Shown: piece after piece, positions 1 through 7,344 of the stretch
Layout of the letters: the number at the start of each line of letters is the position of its first letter
How positions within the stretch are numbered: the first letter of the stretch is position 1
Source: Lachnoclostridium sp. An76
Lineage (GTDB): Bacteria; Bacillota; Clostridia; Lachnospirales; Lachnospiraceae
Length of the DNA: 64,000 nucleotides
NCBI RefSeq assembly: GCF_002161355.1
Contig: NZ_NFHL01000001.1
Coordinates: forward strand, 186,001 to 250,000
Direction of reading: 5' to 3'
Notes under the pieces: generated by a model
Seen by the model: the letters and a program-made list of their open reading frames with translations, nothing else
What the model was told of the DNA's origin: nothing
Database searches by the model: none
Translations under genes and position numbers: made by a program

Positions 1-121
1 CATAGGTGATCTTTTTTTCTTTTGGCGGGATATATTTCCGCGGAAATTTACTTGCCAGAAGATAGAGGTACTCGTAGAGGATGCTGTTCATCATGAGGTC
101 TCTGTTCTCGGGAAGAGATTT
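1..121 (-). pseudogene. Antisense fragment resembling an AraC-type regulator
   Basis: Reading the minus strand leftwards from about base 121, an open frame runs to the window edge and contains the stretches NRDLMMNSILYEYLYLL and SKFPRKYIPPKEKKITY. This leucine/tyrosine-rich pattern followed by a short basic, proline-containing linker resembles the segment just before the DNA-binding domain in AraC-family sugar regulators; the HTH itself would lie beyond the left edge. The frame begins after a TAG (reverse complement of bases 122-124), and there are methionine codons at 92-94 and 89-91. AraC regulators often sit beside sucrose and raffinose genes, which fits the neighbours. The identification rests on about 35 residues only. 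It abuts the GH32 fragment on the other strand, so this looks like a rearrangement point. Confidence 0.4.
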
Positions 122-719
122 CTACGCCCCACAGACTTTCCTGTCCGAGGATGGACGCCGGATCCTGATCGGCTGGGCCGGACTGCCGGACACGGAGAAG
201 ACGCACCGGAATCTTTCCGTGGCCAACGGCTGGCAGCACTGCCTGACACTGCCGAGGGAACTGACGGTAAAAGACGGAAAGGTCTTCCAGGCCCCGGTCA
301 GGGAGCTGAAAAGTCTCGACTGGCAGAGCCCGGATCCGAACGAGATGAAAGGAGATGGGATCTGCGGCTGGTCCGGCCGGACGGTGCTCCTGGAAGTCAG
401 CGGCATCGCAGGGGGAGCACAGGAGATCCGCTTCGGGAAAGAGGGCAATGCCCTGAACATCCGGGCGCAGGATGATCTGGCAGAAATCTCCTTCCTGGAC
501 AGGGACGGACGCCCGTCAGAGTGCGGCGGCGGAAGAGGTCGGCGGATCGGGCGGCTGTCCGGTCCGATCCGGGAACTGACGGTCCTGGCGGACAGTTCAG
601 TCATAGAAGTATTTATCAATGGCGGCGAGATGACATTTACGACAAGGATTTATTTGAACAAGGATGAAAGGGAACTGTCTGTGAGCGGCCCGGGGACATA
701 CAGCCTGTCAGTTATCTGA
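81..719 (+). pseudogene. C-terminal fragment of GH32 sucrose-6-phosphate hydrolase / beta-fructofuranosidase
   Basis: The reading frame encodes the last propeller blade (GRDFYAPQTF, then RRILIGWAGLPD) and the C-terminal beta-sandwich (ADSSVIEVFINGGE, TTRIYL) of a GH32 enzyme, which hydrolyses sucrose or sucrose-6-phosphate. Family members are about 480-500 residues; only about 205 are here. The catalytic NDPNG, RDP and EC motifs all precede the YAPQTF element and are absent. In the same frame there are stop codons at 63-65 and 75-77, so the reading does not simply continue off the left edge, and the upstream bases read better as an antisense AraC-like protein. It is therefore probably a decayed or rearranged gene, or an assembly join. 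A full-length gene with two frameshifts cannot be ruled out. The GH36 gene downstream suggests an original raffinose/sucrose operon. Confidence 0.75.
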
Positions 720-810
720 ATGGCAAAGCAGGTGGATGTCCGGATGCCCGGCGCTCTTGTCAGACGCAGAAACAGATAGTATATTTATAGGCACAGGAGG
801 CTGATTTTTT

Positions 811-3072
811 ATGGGAATTATCATAAACAATAAGAAAGACACATTTCATCTCTGCAATCAGGAGATCAGTTACATTATGACCGTACTGCCAAACGGCCAG
901 ATGGGTCAGCTCTATTTCGGGAAACGGATCCGGGACCGGGAGGATTTTTCCTATCTTCTGGAGACGATCGGCCGGCCCATGGCTTCCTGTGTCTTTGACA
1001 CAGACAAAGCATATTCCATGGAGCACATCAAACAGGAATATGGAGTCTTCGGGGCAACCGACTACCGTATGCCCGCCGCGGAGGTGATCCAGGAGAACGG
1101 GAACCGGGTGTCAGAGTTCTGCTTCCGCGATTACCGGGTGGAGCCCGGAAAGCCGAAGCTCCCCGGACTCCCGGCCACTTATACGGAGAAAGAGGATGAG
1201 GCGGAGACTCTGGTCATCGGGCTGGAAGATGAGAGGGCAGGGCTCAGGCTGGAGCTGATGTACACGGTGTTCGCCAAAGGCGGGATCATTGCGCGCAGCG
1301 CCCGGTTCCTCAATCGGGGAGAACAAAATCTGCGGCTGACGACAGCTATGAGCCTGTGCCTGGACCTGCCTGACAGCGGGTATGACTGGATCCAGTTTTC
1401 CGGCGCATGGGCAAGGGAGCGCCAGCCGAAAGTGAGACGACTGGAGCAGGGGATCCAGTCAGTGGGAAGCCTGCGCGGGCATTCGTCCCACAACCACAAT
1501 CCGTTCCTTATCCTGAAGCGGCCGCCAGCGGACGGATCACAGGGTGAGGCCGTGGGGTTCAGCCTCGTATACAGCGGGAATTTTCTCGCGCAGGCAGAGG
1601 TGGACACTTACGATACGACCCGGATCCTGATGGGGATCCATCCCCACGGCTTTGAATGGAAACTGGAGCCCGGCGGAGAATTCCAGACGCCGGAGGCAGT
1701 GATCGTGTACACGGACAGAGGGCTGAACCATTTAAGCCAGACGTTCCACCGACTGTACCGGAAACGGCTGGCAAGAGGGTACTGGAGAGACAGGGAGCGC
1801 CCCATCCTGATCAATAACTGGGAAGCTACTTATTTTGATTTTACAGAAGACAAACTCCTGGAGATTGCGGAGAAAGCAAGAGAGTGCGGTGTGGAGCTCT
1901 TTGTCCTGGACGACGGATGGTTCGGACGGCGCAGCAGCGAGCACTCCGGGCTTGGCGACTGGATCGCAAATTCGGAGCGCCTTCCGGACGGAATCGCGGG
2001 CCTTGCACAGCGCATGGAAGACATGGGGATGAAGTTCGGGCTCTGGTTTGAGCCGGAGATGGTAAATCCGGATTCAGACCTTTACAGGGCGCATCCGGAC
2101 TGGATCCTCTCAGCGCCGGGATACCGCAGGTCACATGGAAGATATCAGTATGTGCTTGATTTTTCCAGGCGGGAAGTTGTGGATCATATCTTCGGGATGA
2201 TGGAGAAGATCCTTTCGGGGGCAAAGGTCTCCTATGTCAAATGGGATATGAACCGGAGCATTACGGAATGTTACAGCGCAGCACTGCCGGCGGACCGCCA
2301 GGGAGAAGTATACCACCGTTATATCCTCGGCGTTTATGACCTGTACGAGAAACTTACAGAGCGGTTCCCGCATGTGCTCTTTGAATCCTGCGCAAGCGGC
2401 GGCGGACGGTTCGACCCGGGGATGCTCTATTATGCGCCCCAGGCATGGACCAGCGATGATACGGATGCAGTGGAGCGGGTGAAGATCCAGTACGGAACTT
2501 CTTACTGTTATCCCATCAGCAGCATGGGAAGCCATGTATCCATAGCTCCCAACCATCAGCTCAACCGCAGCACACCGCTGCGCACGCGGGCGAATACCGC
2601 ATATTTCGGCACGTTTGGCTATGAACTCAACCTGAATCTGCTCTCGGAGGGAGAACAGGCTCAGGTGAAAGAGCAGGTCTGCTTTATGAAGAAATACAGG
2701 CGGCTGATCCAGTTTGGCACATTTTACCGTCTCCAGAGTCCGTTTGACGGAAATACAGCCGCATGGATGGTAGTCAGCGGTGACCGCAGGGAGGCACTGG
2801 TCGGATGGTACCGCACCCTGGTGGGAGTCAATATGCCCTACACGAGGCTGCGCCTGCAAGGGCTGGATCCTGGGCTGGAATATCACGTGGAGGTACAGGG
2901 CTCTTACGTGGAAGGACCGTCTGTGCATGAGGCTGCTGCCGGGATGCATTACGGAGACGAGCTGATGTATCTTGGCCTGATCACAACGGACGGATCCTCC
3001 GGGGAGAATGAAGGGCTCCAGAGCTGTGATTTCGATTCCAGGATTTATATTTTAAAAGCAAACGACAGATAA
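811..3072 (+). CDS. Alpha-galactosidase, GH36 (AgaN/RafA type)
   Basis: Hydrolyses alpha-1,6-galactosyl residues from raffinose, stachyose and melibiose; no signal peptide, so cytoplasmic. The 753-residue length is typical of the bacterial GH36 group. Visible motifs are VLDDGWFGRR near residue 367, KWDMN with the expected nucleophile Asp479, and SCASGGGRFDPG followed by WTSDDTDAVER holding the acid/base Asp near 549-550. The N-terminal beta-supersandwich and the C-terminal beta-domain are both present. The ATG is preceded by AGGAGG about 10 bases upstream. It follows the broken GH32 gene by about 90 bases, and the pair suggests use of raffinose-family oligosaccharides. I see no clear terminator with a T-run after it, only an inverted repeat (CTGTTACGA at 3083, TCGTAACAG at 3131). 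Confidence 0.95.
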   Translation: MGIIINNKKDTFHLCNQEISYIMTVLPNGQMGQLYFGKRIRDREDFSYLLETIGRPMASCVFDTDKAYSMEHIKQEYGVFGATDYRMPAAEVIQENGNRVSEFCFRDYRVEPGKPKLPGLPATYTEKEDEAETLVIGLEDERAGLRLELMYTVFAKGGIIARSARFLNRGEQNLRLTTAMSLCLDLPDSGYDWIQFSGAWARERQPKVRRLEQGIQSVGSLRGHSSHNHNPFLILKRPPADGSQGEAVGFSLVYSGNFLAQAEVDTYDTTRILMGIHPHGFEWKLEPGGEFQTPEAVIVYTDRGLNHLSQTFHRLYRKRLARGYWRDRERPILINNWEATYFDFTEDKLLEIAEKARECGVELFVLDDGWFGRRSSEHSGLGDWIANSERLPDGIAGLAQRMEDMGMKFGLWFEPEMVNPDSDLYRAHPDWILSAPGYRRSHGRYQYVLDFSRREVVDHIFGMMEKILSGAKVSYVKWDMNRSITECYSAALPADRQGEVYHRYILGVYDLYEKLTERFPHVLFESCASGGGRFDPGMLYYAPQAWTSDDTDAVERVKIQYGTSYCYPISSMGSHVSIAPNHQLNRSTPLRTRANTAYFGTFGYELNLNLLSEGEQAQVKEQVCFMKKYRRLIQFGTFYRLQSPFDGNTAAWMVVSGDRREALVGWYRTLVGVNMPYTRLRLQGLDPGLEYHVEVQGSYVEGPSVHEAAAGMHYGDELMYLGLITTDGSSGENEGLQSCDFDSRIYILKANDR

Positions 3073-3235
3073 AACAAAAAGAACTGTTACGAATTTCCAG
3101 TTTAAAACCTGCTGTCCTCCATATACTAACATCGTAACAGAAAACAAACCGAAAGCAGATGTATGATGACCGGCTGCAGAAGAACAGAAGGTTACATACA
3201 GATGCAGCCGGAATGATCTGTTGCAAAACACAAGA

Positions 3236-3254
3236 CGCGGCTGATAGAGCCGCG
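3236..3254 (+). other. Small hairpin just upstream of the SASP ribosome binding site
   Basis: CGCGGCT and AGCCGCG form a perfect 7-bp stem with a five-base loop, ending about 11 bases before the AGGAGG of the SASP gene. Such 5' hairpins can stabilise a message or set the translation rate; the role here is inferred. The rest of 3073-3235 holds only two loose inverted repeats and no gene. Confidence 0.4.
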
Positions 3255-3279
3255 AAAATGCAAAAGGAGGAAATTGATC

Positions 3280-3486
3280 ATGGCAAGTCGTTCATCTAAC
3301 AGAGCAGCAGTGCCTGAGGCAAAGGGCGCTCTGGACAAATTCAAGTACGAAGTGGCCAATGAGCTGGGGGTACCGTTATCTGACGGATACAACGGTGACC
3401 TCACTTCCAAGCAGAATGGATCTGTCGGCGGTTATATGGTCAAGAAAATGATCGAGCAGCAGGAAAAACAGATGGCAGGAAAATAA
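3280..3486 (+). CDS. Small acid-soluble spore protein, alpha/beta type
   Basis: This 68-residue protein coats and protects DNA in dormant spores. The two family signatures are present: the FKYEVANELGV stretch, which contains the germination-protease cleavage site after Glu, and the QNGSVGG stretch near the C-terminus. The start at 3280 is chosen because it lies nine bases after a strong AAGGAGG; an in-frame TTG six bases earlier is too close to it. A strong Rho-independent terminator follows, so it is a single-gene unit. In known spore formers this family is made late in the forespore under sigma-G; I could not pick out a convincing sigma-G promoter. Its presence shows that the organism belongs to a sporulating lineage. 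Confidence 0.95.
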   Translation: MASRSSNRAAVPEAKGALDKFKYEVANELGVPLSDGYNGDLTSKQNGSVGGYMVKKMIEQQEKQMAGK

Positions 3487-3513
3487 CATCCGGATTTTCC
3501 GAATGCAGAAGAG

Positions 3514-3546
3514 AAAAGCGCCCGGGATTGACCTGGGCGCTTTTTT
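3514..3546 (+). terminator. Rho-independent terminator after the SASP gene
   Basis: The arms AAAAGCGCCCGGG and CTGGGCGCTTTT pair around a short loop and are followed by TTTTTT, 28 bases after the stop codon. It is a textbook terminator. Confidence 0.9.
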
Positions 3547-3638
3547 CTGATAAAATTTTCCTTACAGTTTACAGGAATCTGACAGTTTTTTGATCTTGCA
3601 GAAAAAACTGCAGAGCCTGGGAAAGCGGGGTGCCGGTT

Positions 3639-4208
3639 ATGAGAGTGATCGCGGGGAGCGCGAGGAGCTTAAGGCTGAAGACTCTGGACGGAATGGATAC
3701 AAGGCCCACCACGGACAGGATCAAGGAGACATTATTCAACATCATCAGCCCTTCCATATTCGACAGTATTTTTCTTGACCTTTTCAGCGGAAGCGGCGGG
3801 ATCGGGATCGAAGCGCTCAGCAGGGGGGCGAAAGAAGCGGTCTTTGTAGAAAATAACCCAAAGGCTATGGCATGCATTAAGGAGAACCTTAAGTTTACAC
3901 GGCTTGCTTCCAGGGCGATGACAGTGACCACGGATGTAATGGATGCGCTTTACCGCCTGGAAGGGGATAAGATCTTTGATTTTATCTTTATGGATCCGCC
4001 TTATGACCGTGGGCTGGAGAGAAAAGTCCTGGAGTATCTGTCAGATTCCAGGCTTGTATACGAGGATACGGTTATCATCGTGGAAGCTTCCCGGGATACG
4101 GACTTTTCCTACGTGGATGACCTGGGCCTGACGGTGATCAGGGAAAAGGTGTATAAGACAAATAAACATGTCTTTATCGAAAAGGCGGGAAAGGAAGAAA
4201 TATGTTAA
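3639..4208 (+). CDS. rsmD: 16S rRNA (guanine966-N2)-methyltransferase RsmD
   Basis: Methylates G966 of 16S rRNA using S-adenosylmethionine. The protein starts [15 protein letters not shown], as is usual for the family, carries the SAM-binding [18 protein letters not shown] motif and has the catalytic DPPY motif (MDPPYDRG). Length is 189 residues, near the family norm. I chose the ATG at 3639 over a GTG at 3630 because it gives the conserved N-terminus and follows GGGG by eight bases. The stop codon overlaps the coaD start in ATGTTAA, so the two are translationally coupled. The order rsmD-coaD with ylbJ next door matches Bacillus ylbH-coaD-ylbJ. Confidence 0.95.
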   Translation: MRVIAGSARSLRLKTLDGMDTRPTTDRIKETLFNIISPSIFDSIFLDLFSGSGGIGIEALSRGAKEAVFVENNPKAMACIKENLKFTRLASRAMTVTTDVMDALYRLEGDKIFDFIFMDPPYDRGLERKVLEYLSDSRLVYEDTVIIVEASRDTDFSYVDDLGLTVIREKVYKTNKHVFIEKAGKEEIC

Positions 4209-4699
4209 AAGCAATCTATCCGGGCAGCTTTGACCCGGTTACATACGGACATCTTGATATCATCCGCAGATCTTCCAAACTGGTGGACGAACTCATTGTC
4301 GGAGTGTTGTGCAATAAAGCGAAAATGCCGTTGTTTTCTGTGGAAGAACGTGTTAAAATGTTAAAGGAAGTGACGAAAGATCTGGAGAATGTCAGTATCG
4401 TGCCGTTCCACGGTCTGCTGGTCGATTTCGCTTCAAGGATGGAAGCGGATCTGATCATAAGGGGACTGAGGGCGATCACAGACTTTGAGTATGAGCTCCA
4501 GATGTCTCAGACCAACCATAAACTGGAACCAAATGTTGAGACTATGTTTTTGACGACCAGTATTGAATATTCGTATTTGAGTTCCACCACAGTGAGGGAG
4601 ATCGCTGCTTTTGGGGGAGATCTGTCACAGTTTGTGCCGGAAGCAGTTGCTGTGGAGCTTAGAAAAAAGATGAATACAAAAGGAGAGTGTAACAAATGA
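4202..4699 (+). CDS. coaD: Phosphopantetheine adenylyltransferase
   Basis: Catalyses the penultimate step of coenzyme A synthesis, joining 4'-phosphopantetheine and ATP to dephospho-CoA. The 165-residue protein shows the nucleotidyltransferase motif [12 protein letters not shown] at its N-terminus, [14 protein letters not shown] in the middle and the second ATP-binding signature SSTTVRE near the C-terminus. Starts inside the end of rsmD and its own TGA overlaps the next gene (ATGA), so all three appear to be one transcript. No oddities seen. Confidence 0.97.
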   Translation: MLKAIYPGSFDPVTYGHLDIIRRSSKLVDELIVGVLCNKAKMPLFSVEERVKMLKEVTKDLENVSIVPFHGLLVDFASRMEADLIIRGLRAITDFEYELQMSQTNHKLEPNVETMFLTTSIEYSYLSSTTVREIAAFGGDLSQFVPEAVAVELRKKMNTKGECNK

Positions 4700-5277
4700 G
4701 CAGCCGTATCGAGCAGATTATCGAAGAAATCGAAGAGTACATCGACCGTGACTGTAAGTTCCAGCCGTTGTCCACGACAAAGATCATTGTAAATAAGGAG
4801 CACCTGGATGAGCTGTTGAGGGAGCTCCGTATGAAGACCCCGGACGAGATCAAGCGCTATCAGAAGATCATTGCCAACAGGGATGCGATCCTCGCGGACG
4901 CCCAGGCAAAAGCGGACGCTATGATCGAGGAGGCTCAGGTCCAGACGACAGAGCTGGTCAGCGAGCATGAGATCATGCAGCAGGCGTACGCGCAGGCAAA
5001 TGAGATCGTCACCCAGGCGACAGCGCAGGCTCAGGAGATCATCGATAATGCGACGAGGGACGCCAATGAGATCCGGATCGGGGCGATCCAGTATACGGAC
5101 GACCTGCTCGCCAATGCGGAGAGTATCATCGGGCACACGCTTGACAGTTACACGACAAAATACGACGGACTGATCAATTCCCTTCAGGAGTGCTATGACA
5201 CTGTCCGCTCCAACCGTGCGGAGCTGGATATCCCGGAGGAGGATCCCGACAGCTACGGTCAGGACGGGATGATCTGA
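4696..5277 (+). CDS. Conserved coiled-coil protein of unknown function (ATPase/V-type subunit H-like)
   Basis: This 193-residue soluble protein is not recognised as an enzyme. After an acidic N-terminal helix ([15 protein letters not shown]) it has a long, Ala/Gln/Glu-rich heptad region from about residue 60 to 130 (for example [32 protein letters not shown]) that should form a coiled coil, then a polar acidic tail. Databases often label such proteins ATPase or V-type ATP synthase subunit H-like because of the coiled coil, but no nucleotide-binding motif is present. It overlaps coaD by ATGA, so it is expressed with CoA synthesis genes. Its last 19 bases overlap the convergent ylbJ gene, and its terminator lies inside ylbJ. 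A DivIVA-like scaffold role is possible but unproven. Confidence 0.75.
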   Translation: MSSRIEQIIEEIEEYIDRDCKFQPLSTTKIIVNKEHLDELLRELRMKTPDEIKRYQKIIANRDAILADAQAKADAMIEEAQVQTTELVSEHEIMQQAYAQANEIVTQATAQAQEIIDNATRDANEIRIGAIQYTDDLLANAESIIGHTLDSYTTKYDGLINSLQECYDTVRSNRAELDIPEEDPDSYGQDGMI

Positions 5278-6218
5278 AAAAACGTTATATAGAGATATGC
5301 CAGGAAGCTGGCTGCCGCAGCGGCAGCCAGCTTTTGTGCGAGATAGGGCAGGATGGGGATCCCGGTTCCCCCGAGCATGCACTCAGTCTGTGCGACAGAG
5401 CAGAATCCTCCGAATGAGGTCAGCCCCATGATGAGAGGATAACAGATCCTGAAGTCACGGATGTTCTCACGGAGCATGACCACGCCGTTCGTGATCTCCA
5501 GTGAGGGGAGAAGATAATTTGCAGCGGGAAGGTTCCCCATATCCCGGCACAGAGAGAGCAGGATCGAGAAAGCGATGATATATCCGCCCACTTTAACGAT
5601 CGCTCCGAAACTATCCATCATACAGGAGTCGAAGACAGAGAAGTCAAAAGCGCGGCCAGGGATATCGCGGGAATCCTTGGGGGCCCGGAAAGATCTCTGT
5701 CCTTTCAGGTAGAGCCTGCGGAAGAAGAAACTCAGAAAGACCGGCACGCCGAAAAGGATGATGAGACTGGGGGCCAGCAGATTTTCCCGGCCCAGTGTCT
5801 TCCACACGACAAAATTTATAATAAATGCAGGGCTTGTATTGTTGCAGAATGAGAGCAGATACTGGCCCTCGTTTTTTGTGATCCTGCCGGAGAGCAGCAG
5901 ATCCGCGGCCGCTTTTGCTCCCATTGGATAACCGCAGAGAAATCCGGTCAGCACGGCAAAGGCTCCGCTGCCCGAGACTGCAAAGATCCTGCCGAGCGCT
6001 TTGCCGAAGATCCCGGAAATGACGTCCAGACCTCCGCCTGCCATCATCAGCCCGGAGACCAGCATGAACGGAAATAATGTGGGGAACACGGTGTTGAACC
6101 AGAGGAGGAGCCCGTCCTCAGCGCCGGAAAAAACTTCGCGGGGAGAAAAGAGCATGGCGGTGAAAAGCAAAAATATCAGGATGCCCGGGAAATACTGCTT
6201 TGCAGAATGTGTTTTTAT
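5259..6218 (-). CDS. ylbJ: YlbJ-like sporulation integral membrane protein (nucleoside-recognition/gate domain)
   Basis: A polytopic membrane protein with several hydrophobic helices and the family stretches GLLLWFNTVFPTLFPFM, GFLCGYPMGAKAA and LLSFCNNTSPAF. In Bacillus ylbJ is needed for normal spore resistance and lies beside coaD, as here. No ATG, GTG or TTG occurs between the upstream in-frame stop and a TTG at 6170, which would cut into the first membrane helix. However, a perfect AGGAGG (minus strand, 6232-6227) sits eight bases before an ATA codon at 6218-6216, giving a plausible N-terminus beginning (M)KTHSAKQYFPG. I therefore place the start at ATA, 319 residues. The 3' end overlaps the convergent coiled-coil gene by 19 bases. 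Confidence 0.85.
   Translation of the reverse strand: MKTHSAKQYFPGILIFLLFTAMLFSPREVFSGAEDGLLLWFNTVFPTLFPFMLVSGLMMAGGGLDVISGIFGKALGRIFAVSGSGAFAVLTGFLCGYPMGAKAAADLLLSGRITKNEGQYLLSFCNNTSPAFIINFVVWKTLGRENLLAPSLIILFGVPVFLSFFFRRLYLKGQRSFRAPKDSRDIPGRAFDFSVFDSCMMDSFGAIVKVGGYIIAFSILLSLCRDMGNLPAANYLLPSLEITNGVVMLRENIRDFRICYPLIMGLTSFGGFCSVAQTECMLGGTGIPILPYLAQKLAAAAAASFLAYLYITFFQIIPS
5305..5335 (+). terminator. Terminator of the coaD operon, embedded in ylbJ coding sequence
   Basis: AAGCTGGCTGCC and GGCAGCCAGCTT form a perfect 12-bp GC-rich stem with a five-base loop followed by a short T-run (TTTT ending at 5335). It lies 28 bases after the stop of the plus-strand coiled-coil gene. On the other strand the same bases encode a run of alanines (KLAAAAAAS) in YlbJ, so the signal is hidden in coding DNA. 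The function is inferred from structure and position. Confidence 0.7.
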
Positions 6219-6234
6219 CCGGATCCCCTCCTCC

Positions 6235-6309
6235 CTGTACGGTCATTTCGGATATAACCTGTACGGTCATTTCCAGATAGATCCTGCGCGGTCATTTCAG
6301 ATATATGAC
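6235..6309 (+). repeat. Three imperfect tandem repeats of about 25 bp
   Basis: Units at 6235-6258, 6259-6283 and 6284-6309 each begin CTGTAC or CTGCGC followed by GGTCATTTC and an AT-rich tail (GATATAAC, AGATAGATC, AGATATATGAC). They occupy the start of the divergent space between ylbJ and the M23 peptidase, immediately upstream of the ylbJ ribosome binding site. They could be regulatory binding sites or a replication-slippage product. Confidence 0.75.
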
Positions 6310-6377
6310 AGAAGCATGATCCTTATGCGGGGATCATATAGTGTGATATAGCCTGGATCTGTCAAAGGAGAGGATTT

Positions 6378-7220
6378 TTGAAAAAATCTGCTGAAAAGAT
6401 GGCCCGATATAGTATCCTGCTGTTTCTCCTTGTATTTTTCACCGGGATCTGGATCCCCCGCCTGAAATACGTCAGTGAGAAAAGCAGGCTTTCAGAAGAG
6501 ATCCTGATATCAGATGGATTCCGCAGGCAGAAGGTCTCGGGGGATGCAATGGAAGAGCTCAGGAAGATCGAAGCTCCCGGGGAGACGCTTGCGGTATACT
6601 GGCTGGAGAGCGGATTCGGCCAGGAATCATTTTCGCTTACAGCGGAGAAGACGGCTGCCGCCAGAAAGCGCTGGGAGAGGGCGAAAGGCTGGGGAACGTA
6701 TCTCTCTGCGTGCCAGGCGGTATGGGATGACCTTGAGTATTTCCCGGTTGCCGGGTCAGCGGATAGGAAGGGGCTGACAGTTTCCTTTGAGGATTCCTGG
6801 ATGTTTGACCGTTCTTACGGAGGCGAGAGAGGGCATGAAGGCACGGATATCATGCCTTCTGTGAACGAACCCGGGGTTTTCCCTGTAGTCAGTATGACGG
6901 ACGGGATCGTGGAAAGCAAGGGCTGGCTGGAGCTGGGCGGATGGCGTCTGGGGATACGGGCTCCTCATGGCGCTTATTTTTACTATGCGCATCTGGATTC
7001 CTATTCGGATATCCGGGAAGGGGATCGCATAGAAGCCGGGGAGCTTCTCGGCTTTATGGGGGATACCGGATATGGCACGGAAGAGGGCACGAGAGGAAAG
7101 TTCCCGGTCCATCTCCATGTGGGGATCTATCTCTATGAGGGCGGACAGGAGATCAGCGTAAACCCCTACCCCGCGCTTTTATACGTAGAAGGACAGAAAA
7201 TAAGCGGAAATTTCGGATAA
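6378..7220 (+). CDS. Membrane-anchored M23 (LytM-type) metallopeptidase
   Basis: A 280-residue protein with a single N-terminal membrane segment (residues about 9-26) and an extracytoplasmic C-terminal M23 domain. The zinc motif is GHEGTD (His153, Asp157) and HLHVG (His245, His247), and the beta-core GTYAHL-type element appears as YFYYAHLDSY. Family members cut peptide bridges of peptidoglycan or act as engulfment proteins such as SpoIIQ. Because the catalytic residues are all present I expect an active enzyme. The start is TTG at 6378, placed after AAGGAGAGG. It is divergent from ylbJ, which hints at a link to sporulation, but this is inference. A 124-base gap with an extended -10 promoter separates it from the next gene. 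Confidence 0.9.
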   Translation: MKKSAEKMARYSILLFLLVFFTGIWIPRLKYVSEKSRLSEEILISDGFRRQKVSGDAMEELRKIEAPGETLAVYWLESGFGQESFSLTAEKTAAARKRWERAKGWGTYLSACQAVWDDLEYFPVAGSADRKGLTVSFEDSWMFDRSYGGERGHEGTDIMPSVNEPGVFPVVSMTDGIVESKGWLELGGWRLGIRAPHGAYFYYAHLDSYSDIREGDRIEAGELLGFMGDTGYGTEEGTRGKFPVHLHVGIYLYEGGQEISVNPYPALLYVEGQKISGNFG

Positions 7221-7281
7221 AATGCAGGATGCCGCGCCGGGTAACACTTCGTATCAGGGGGTTCCGCGCACAGGAAAAACG

Positions 7282-7290
7282 TGATATAAT
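7282..7290 (+). promoter_or_regulatory. Extended -10 promoter for the 7.3-14.9 kb gene run
   Basis: TGATATAAT (7282-7290) is a perfect -10 hexamer preceded by an extended TGn. The sequence 17 bases upstream (TTCCGC) is a poor -35, which is normal for extended -10 promoters. It lies 55 bases before the methyltransferase start. Confidence 0.55.
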
Positions 7291-7344
7291 GTCTGGATGA
7301 ATATGCAGTAACCGCCGGTGCAGACCGGCTATGGAGGAAAAAAT

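Noticed and set aside
3073-3279. Sigma-G promoter for the SASP gene
   Set aside because: No pair of elements close to the sigma-G consensus at proper spacing could be found, so none was annotated.
4507-5382. Minus-strand open frame of 291 codons over coaD and the coiled-coil gene
   Set aside because: Shadow of the repetitive GC-rich coiled coil; no domain and no ribosome binding site.
6235-6309. The three tandem repeats as a CRISPR array
   Set aside because: The units abut without unique spacers and are imperfect; there are no cas genes.
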